Below, piece after piece: positions 41,301-44,549 of a stretch of 44,549 nt of DNA. Made by a program: the position numbers and the translations under genes. The notes beneath the pieces are model-generated. The model was given only the letters and a program-made list of their open reading frames with translations, had not been told where the DNA came from and searched no databases. The stretch's first letter is position 1. Each line of letters opens with the position of its first letter. This DNA is from JAJZOM01 sp046703545. GTDB taxonomy: Archaea > Thermoplasmatota > Thermoplasmata > Thermoplasmatales > Thermoplasmataceae. Where the stretch lies: contig JBJKSX010000027.1 of the NCBI GenBank assembly GCA_046703545.1, positions 1 to 44,549 of the forward strand, in the 5' to 3' direction.

Positions 41301-41993
41301 ATCCCCCAGGAGGACATGCCATTCACAGAGGAAGGCATAATTCCGGACATTATCATCAACCCCCACGCTATCCCGTCAAGGATGACGGTCGGCCACATAC
41401 TTGAGATGATCGGAGGCAAGATCGCATCAGAGAAGGGAGAGATCGTGGATGGGACCATATTCAGCGGCGAGCCGGAAAGGAGCCTCAGGGAGGACCTCAT
41501 AAAGCTCGGATTCAGGAACTCATCCGCCGAAGTCATGTATGACGGAATCACGGGAAGGAAGTTTGACGCAGACATATTCACAGGTGTGATCTACTACCAG
41601 AAACTGCACCACATGGTGGCAGGGAAGTTCCACGCAAGATCCAGAGGGCCGGTTCAGATACTCACCAGGCAGCCGACTGAAGGGCGTTCCCGACAGGGAG
41701 GCCTCAGGTTCGGGGAAATGGAGCGTGATACGCTTATTGCCCATGGTGCTGCAATGGTCATCAAGGACAGGCTTCTTGACCAGAGCGACGGAACCATACT
41801 GTATGTGTGCGGGAACCCCAAGTGTGGGCACATTGCCATACTTGACAGAAAGAAAGGTACCCCGAGATGCCCAGTTTGTGGGAACACCGGGAATATACAT
41901 CCGATTGAGACCAGCTATGCCTTCAAGCTAATGAGGGATGAGTTGAGTTCAATGGGTGTCATGATGAGACTTGTGCTGGGTGATTTGAAATGA
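38391..41993 (+). CDS. rpoB: DNA-directed RNA polymerase subunit B (unsplit B''-B')
   Basis: A 1200-residue second-largest subunit. Visible parts are the GLVKNAALIINV fork region, a zinc site (CPKC and CEHC near residues 665-705), and KFASRHGQKGVIG. The hybrid-binding GRSRQGGLRFGEMERD and a C-terminal zinc ribbon (CGNPKCGH and CPVCGN) follow. Methanogens and haloarchaea split this gene in two; here it is whole. It is coupled to rpoH and rpoA1 by ATGA overlaps. Confidence 0.98.
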   Translation: MKELVDYFFKNESVVSHQIDSYNNFVATLGNPDSVMQQIVDETKVSDEEEPGVMVLDSTKTGGREIRVYYGRVREKGRFVGEPTIWVGHPEIKEASGASNQITPNEARLRDLNYMAPITLRVRVVEDGMDKDPENIKIGDLPVMIRSKVCSLTGNNLDVYVEKNNGPVDASRREKLQYVGEDPDDSGGYFIIGGSERVITSLEDLAPNKILVEFEEKYDSKVEVAKVFSQKAGFRALTSMERGNDGIISVSIPSVAGSIPLVILLKALGMDKDVEVHDSISSDHRMEPIIYANIEESKSPKIFPPNGVNNNEDAIAYLEKRFAAGQAKEFREKKVSQMLDRSLLPHLGDRPEDRMKKAIYLGRMSRSLLELHLGVRKPDDKDHLANKRVKLAGDLLDELFRNAFQAVMKDLKYQLERTYNRKKGIRLKPAVRQDLLSQKILHAMATGNWIGGRTGVSQLLDRVSNVSTLSHLRRIISPLTRSQPHFEARDLHPTQWGRICPNETPEGQNCGLVKNAALIINVTEGYNPVIILETLKGMDLQEVEGENPDAGRVYLNGDFVGYHDEPAYLTDRVREERRRGKISSDVNVRFDESTKEVIINCDRGRIRRPLLVVKNGTTVINSEMLRKLQTGEYGVEDLIKRGAMEYIDAEEEENLYIAVYAWEFPERCPKCSQYIYRSKLKWLNPGEGNAEETPALLQCEHCGGKFEAPKILTEEHTHLEVDPSLILGVVASVTPYPEHNSSPRITMASAMTKQSIGLSSSNFRIRTDTRGHVLHYPQIPLVKTRIMDFIKYEKKPAGQNMVVAIMSYQGYNIQDAIVFNKSSVERGLGRSTFFRTYSAEERRYPGGQEDKFEIPTHDVLGARAEEFYRNLDENGIIYPESYVEGSEVLVGKTSPPRFLEEGADKLGPQRRRESSITMRPNEKGFVDNVILTVSESNSRVVKIRVRSERIPELGDKFASRHGQKGVIGAVIPQEDMPFTEEGIIPDIIINPHAIPSRMTVGHILEMIGGKIASEKGEIVDGTIFSGEPERSLREDLIKLGFRNSSAEVMYDGITGRKFDADIFTGVIYYQKLHHMVAGKFHARSRGPVQILTRQPTEGRSRQGGLRFGEMERDTLIAHGAAMVIKDRLLDQSDGTILYVCGNPKCGHIAILDRKKGTPRCPVCGNTGNIHPIETSYAFKLMRDELSSMGVMMRLVLGDLK

Positions 41994-44549
41994 CCGGTGG
42001 AATATCAAAAAGGATTTACAGAATACAGTTTGCTCTCCTCGCTCCAGAGGAAATCAGGAAGATGTCTCAGGTAAAGGTCATCACGGCCGATACCTACGAC
42101 GATGATGGATACCCTATTGAGAGAGGCCTCATGGACCTCCACATGGGTGTCATTGAGCCGGGACTCAAATGCGCGACGTGCGGAGGAAAGGTGGACGAAT
42201 GCCCCGGTCACTTCGGTCATATCGAGCTGGCCATGCCAGTGGTGCATGTTGGGTTCATAAAGGAAATCAAGACGCTTCTGGATTCCACCTGCAAATCATG
42301 CGGGAGGATAAAGCTCACAGAAGATGAGATAAAGTCGTACGGCCAGAAGTTCGCTGATCTCTCTTTTGCATCTTCAGATCCCGAGATCATCGGAATCATG
42401 AGCAAGAAGGTAACCGATGAGGCTTCCCAGAGAATGGTGTGCCCACACTGTGGAACACAGCAGGTTAAGGTCATTCTTGACAAGCCAACAACATTCAGGG
42501 AAGAGGGAATCAAGGTCACGCCCAAGGAAATCAGGGAGAGACTTGAGAGAATCCCCGACGATGACCTGCAGTTCTTCGCCCTCAATCACGAGGTAGCCAG
42601 GCCAGAATGGATGGTGCTCACCGTCCTGCCAGTTCCCCCGATCAACGTCAGGCCGTCAATTACCCTTGAAACAGGGGAAAGAAGCGAGGATGACCTTACA
42701 CACAAGCTTGTGGATATCATAAGGATCAGCCAGAGGCTCAGGGAGAGCAGGGATAACGGTTCTCCACAGCTAATCATAGAGGACCTTTGGGACCTGCTCC
42801 AGTTCCACGTGACCACCTACTTCGACAACCAGACAGCTGGAATACCTCCAGCCAGGCACAGGTCAGGCAGGGCCCTGAAAACACTTGTCCAGAGGCTCAA
42901 GGGAAAAGAGGGGAGATTCAGGTCAAACCTTTCTGGGAAGAGGGTCAATTTCTCCGCAAGGACTGTCATATCACCGGAGCCGTTCCTGTCAATAAACGAA
43001 GTGGGTGTGCCTGAAAAGGCCGCCAGGGAGCTCACAGTCCCTGTGACCGTGAACATTTTCAACATTGAGCATGTCCGGGAAATGGTGGCCAGGGGGCCCG
43101 AAGCAAGAGACGAATTTGGAAGGTACCTTGCAGGGGTCAATTACATAATAAGGCCCGATGGAAGGAGAATTAAGCTCACGGCACAGAATGCAGAGGAGAA
43201 TGCCAAGAGAGTGGAACCCGGCTGGATTGTCGAGAGGCAGCTCACCGAGGGTGACATTGTACTGTTCAACAGGCAGCCTTCACTGCACAGGATGTCCATG
43301 ATGGGCCACACTGTCAGGATTCTTTCCGGGCAGACATTCAGGTTCAACCTTGCGGTATGCACTCCATACAATGCTGACTTTGACGGCGATGAGATGAACC
43401 TCCATATTGTGCAGAAAGAGGAGGCACGTGCTGAGGCAAGGATCATCATGAAGGTTCAGGAACAGATAATGTCTCCGAGATTCGGGGGCCCGATCATTGG
43501 CGGAATACATGACCACATAACGGCAATGTTCCTTCTCACCCATAACAATCCGCTGTTCTCAGAGGAACAGACTGTTCACATGCTCAGCTATCTGGAGCTC
43601 AAGGAGATGCCCCCGGTTGAGATAGTGGATGGCAAGAAGTTCTACAGGGGCAGGGACATTTTCTCACTGATACTGCCGGAAGGCCTTAACCACAGATTCA
43701 GGAGCAAGCTCTGCTCCTCTGCCAAGGAGACATGTGAATACGAGAATGAACCCGCTGACAAGGAAGTCATCATAATAAGCGGAAGAATGAAGCATGGAAC
43801 CATCGACGAAGCAGCTGTCGGCTCATTCTCTGGAGAAATCATCGACAAGATATTCAGGAAGTACGGGTCCGGCGAAGCGGCCAATTTCATTGACAGGATG
43901 ACCAGGCTGGGAATTGGTTTCCTCAGCGGAAGGGGATTCTCTACCGGAATTGACGATTACGACATCCCGGACAGTGCAATCTCAAGAATTGATGAGATCT
44001 CGCAGCAGGCCATAGAGAGGACAAACAAGCTCGTTGAAACATACAGGGCGGGGCAGCTTCAGCCAGCACCAGGAAGGTCTGTTGAGGATACCCTGGAAAT
44101 CGAGATTCTTTCAACAACAGGTTCAGTCAGGGATGAGTCGGGAAAGATTGCAAGCGCATTCCTTGGTCTAACAAATCCATCTGTCATCATGGCAAGGTCA
44201 GGTGCAAGGGCAAAGATGCTCAACATTTCTGAGGTTGCCGGAATGGTGGGCCAGCAGTCCGTGAGAGGAGGCAGGCTCAACAGGGGTTACTACGGAAGGA
44301 CACTCCCGCATTTCAAGCCCGACGACATCGGCGCAATGGCCAGAGGTTTCGTCAAATCCTCATACAAGAACGGCCTTGAGCCGCTGGAATACTTCATGCA
44401 CAGTATAGGAGGCCGTGAGGGTCTCGTGGATATTGCGGTGAGGACATCCAGGAGCGGTTACATGCAGAGGAGGCTCATTAACGCATTCGAGGACCTGAAG
44501 GTCGACGAGGACAGAAGAGTTCAGGACACAGTTGGCGCAGTGATTCAGT
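41990..44549 (+). CDS. rpoA1: DNA-directed RNA polymerase subunit A' (partial at the window end)
   Basis: 853 codons are present without a stop. The N-terminal zinc region has CATCGGKVDECPGHFGH, a second site has CKSCG and CPHCG, and the active-site motif NADFDGDEMNLH carries the three Mg-binding aspartates. The RQPSLHRMSMMGH and bridge-helix regions follow. Archaeal A' is usually about 870-900 residues, so only the last few dozen residues, and the separate A'' gene, lie beyond the window. Confidence 0.97.
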   Translation, partial: MTGGISKRIYRIQFALLAPEEIRKMSQVKVITADTYDDDGYPIERGLMDLHMGVIEPGLKCATCGGKVDECPGHFGHIELAMPVVHVGFIKEIKTLLDSTCKSCGRIKLTEDEIKSYGQKFADLSFASSDPEIIGIMSKKVTDEASQRMVCPHCGTQQVKVILDKPTTFREEGIKVTPKEIRERLERIPDDDLQFFALNHEVARPEWMVLTVLPVPPINVRPSITLETGERSEDDLTHKLVDIIRISQRLRESRDNGSPQLIIEDLWDLLQFHVTTYFDNQTAGIPPARHRSGRALKTLVQRLKGKEGRFRSNLSGKRVNFSARTVISPEPFLSINEVGVPEKAARELTVPVTVNIFNIEHVREMVARGPEARDEFGRYLAGVNYIIRPDGRRIKLTAQNAEENAKRVEPGWIVERQLTEGDIVLFNRQPSLHRMSMMGHTVRILSGQTFRFNLAVCTPYNADFDGDEMNLHIVQKEEARAEARIIMKVQEQIMSPRFGGPIIGGIHDHITAMFLLTHNNPLFSEEQTVHMLSYLELKEMPPVEIVDGKKFYRGRDIFSLILPEGLNHRFRSKLCSSAKETCEYENEPADKEVIIISGRMKHGTIDEAAVGSFSGEIIDKIFRKYGSGEAANFIDRMTRLGIGFLSGRGFSTGIDDYDIPDSAISRIDEISQQAIERTNKLVETYRAGQLQPAPGRSVEDTLEIEILSTTGSVRDESGKIASAFLGLTNPSVIMARSGARAKMLNISEVAGMVGQQSVRGGRLNRGYYGRTLPHFKPDDIGAMARGFVKSSYKNGLEPLEYFMHSIGGREGLVDIAVRTSRSGYMQRRLINAFEDLKVDEDRRVQDTVGAVIQ

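Overview
The window is a chromosomal segment of an archaeon, most probably of the order Thermoplasmatales. The signs are: archaeal and eukaryote-type ribosomal proteins (S4e, L32e, L19e, L37e, L44e, S27e), LSm, Cbf5, Nop5, Nop10 and DNA topoisomerase VI; a single unsplit rpoB followed by a separate rpoA1; a 5S rRNA gene standing alone; and no L34e or L14e gene in the ribosomal cluster. TATA boxes lie about 24-27 nt before the first start codon of many units (leaderless transcripts), while inner genes carry GGTGA-type ribosome binding sites. The genus cannot be fixed from the sequence alone.

Region 1 (1-17335, + strand): after the tail of a signal peptidase comes one very dense operon-like block. 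It holds L3-L4-L23-L2-S19-L22-S3-L29-IF1-RNase P subunit-S17-L14-L24-S4e-L5-S14-S8-L6-L32e-L19e-L18-S5-L30-L15-SecY-adenylate kinase-DUF106/Oxa1-like-cytidylate kinase-Cbf5-Nop5. Most joints overlap or lie within 15 nt. It links ribosome assembly, start-site selection, rRNA/tRNA processing, membrane insertion and nucleotide supply. Region 2 (17343-19154, - strand): LSm-L37e-PurF. L37e is a 54-residue zinc ribbon, and PurF appears to start inside it. Region 3 (19330-25968, + strand): an unknown membrane protein; then L44e-S27e-aIF2 alpha-Nop10-PAC2-like protein; then topoisomerase VI B-A with a nitrilase-family hydrolase.

Region 4 (25957-37831) is more accessory: a trehalose pair (otsA-otsB, - strand), 5S rRNA, a first ABC-2 exporter (ATPase plus permease), an MFS transporter, then on the - strand TrpRS, MtnA-like isomerase and a KDG-aldolase-like enzyme, then a second ABC-2 exporter paralogous to the first. 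Both permeases carry a long, sequon-rich outer domain that looks like a carboxypeptidase-regulatory-like beta sandwich. Region 5 (38040-44549, + strand): tRNA-Lys(UUU) lies 17 nt before the start of rpoH-rpoB-rpoA1; rpoA1 runs off the window.

Most of the window is conserved housekeeping DNA. I found no CRISPR array, insertion sequence, phage or toxin-antitoxin signature. The points most worth a second look are the paired exporters, the tRNA in the leader of the RNA polymerase operon, the N-terminal membrane extension of SecY, the shortened Nop5, and several palindromes or hairpins at promoters and leaders.
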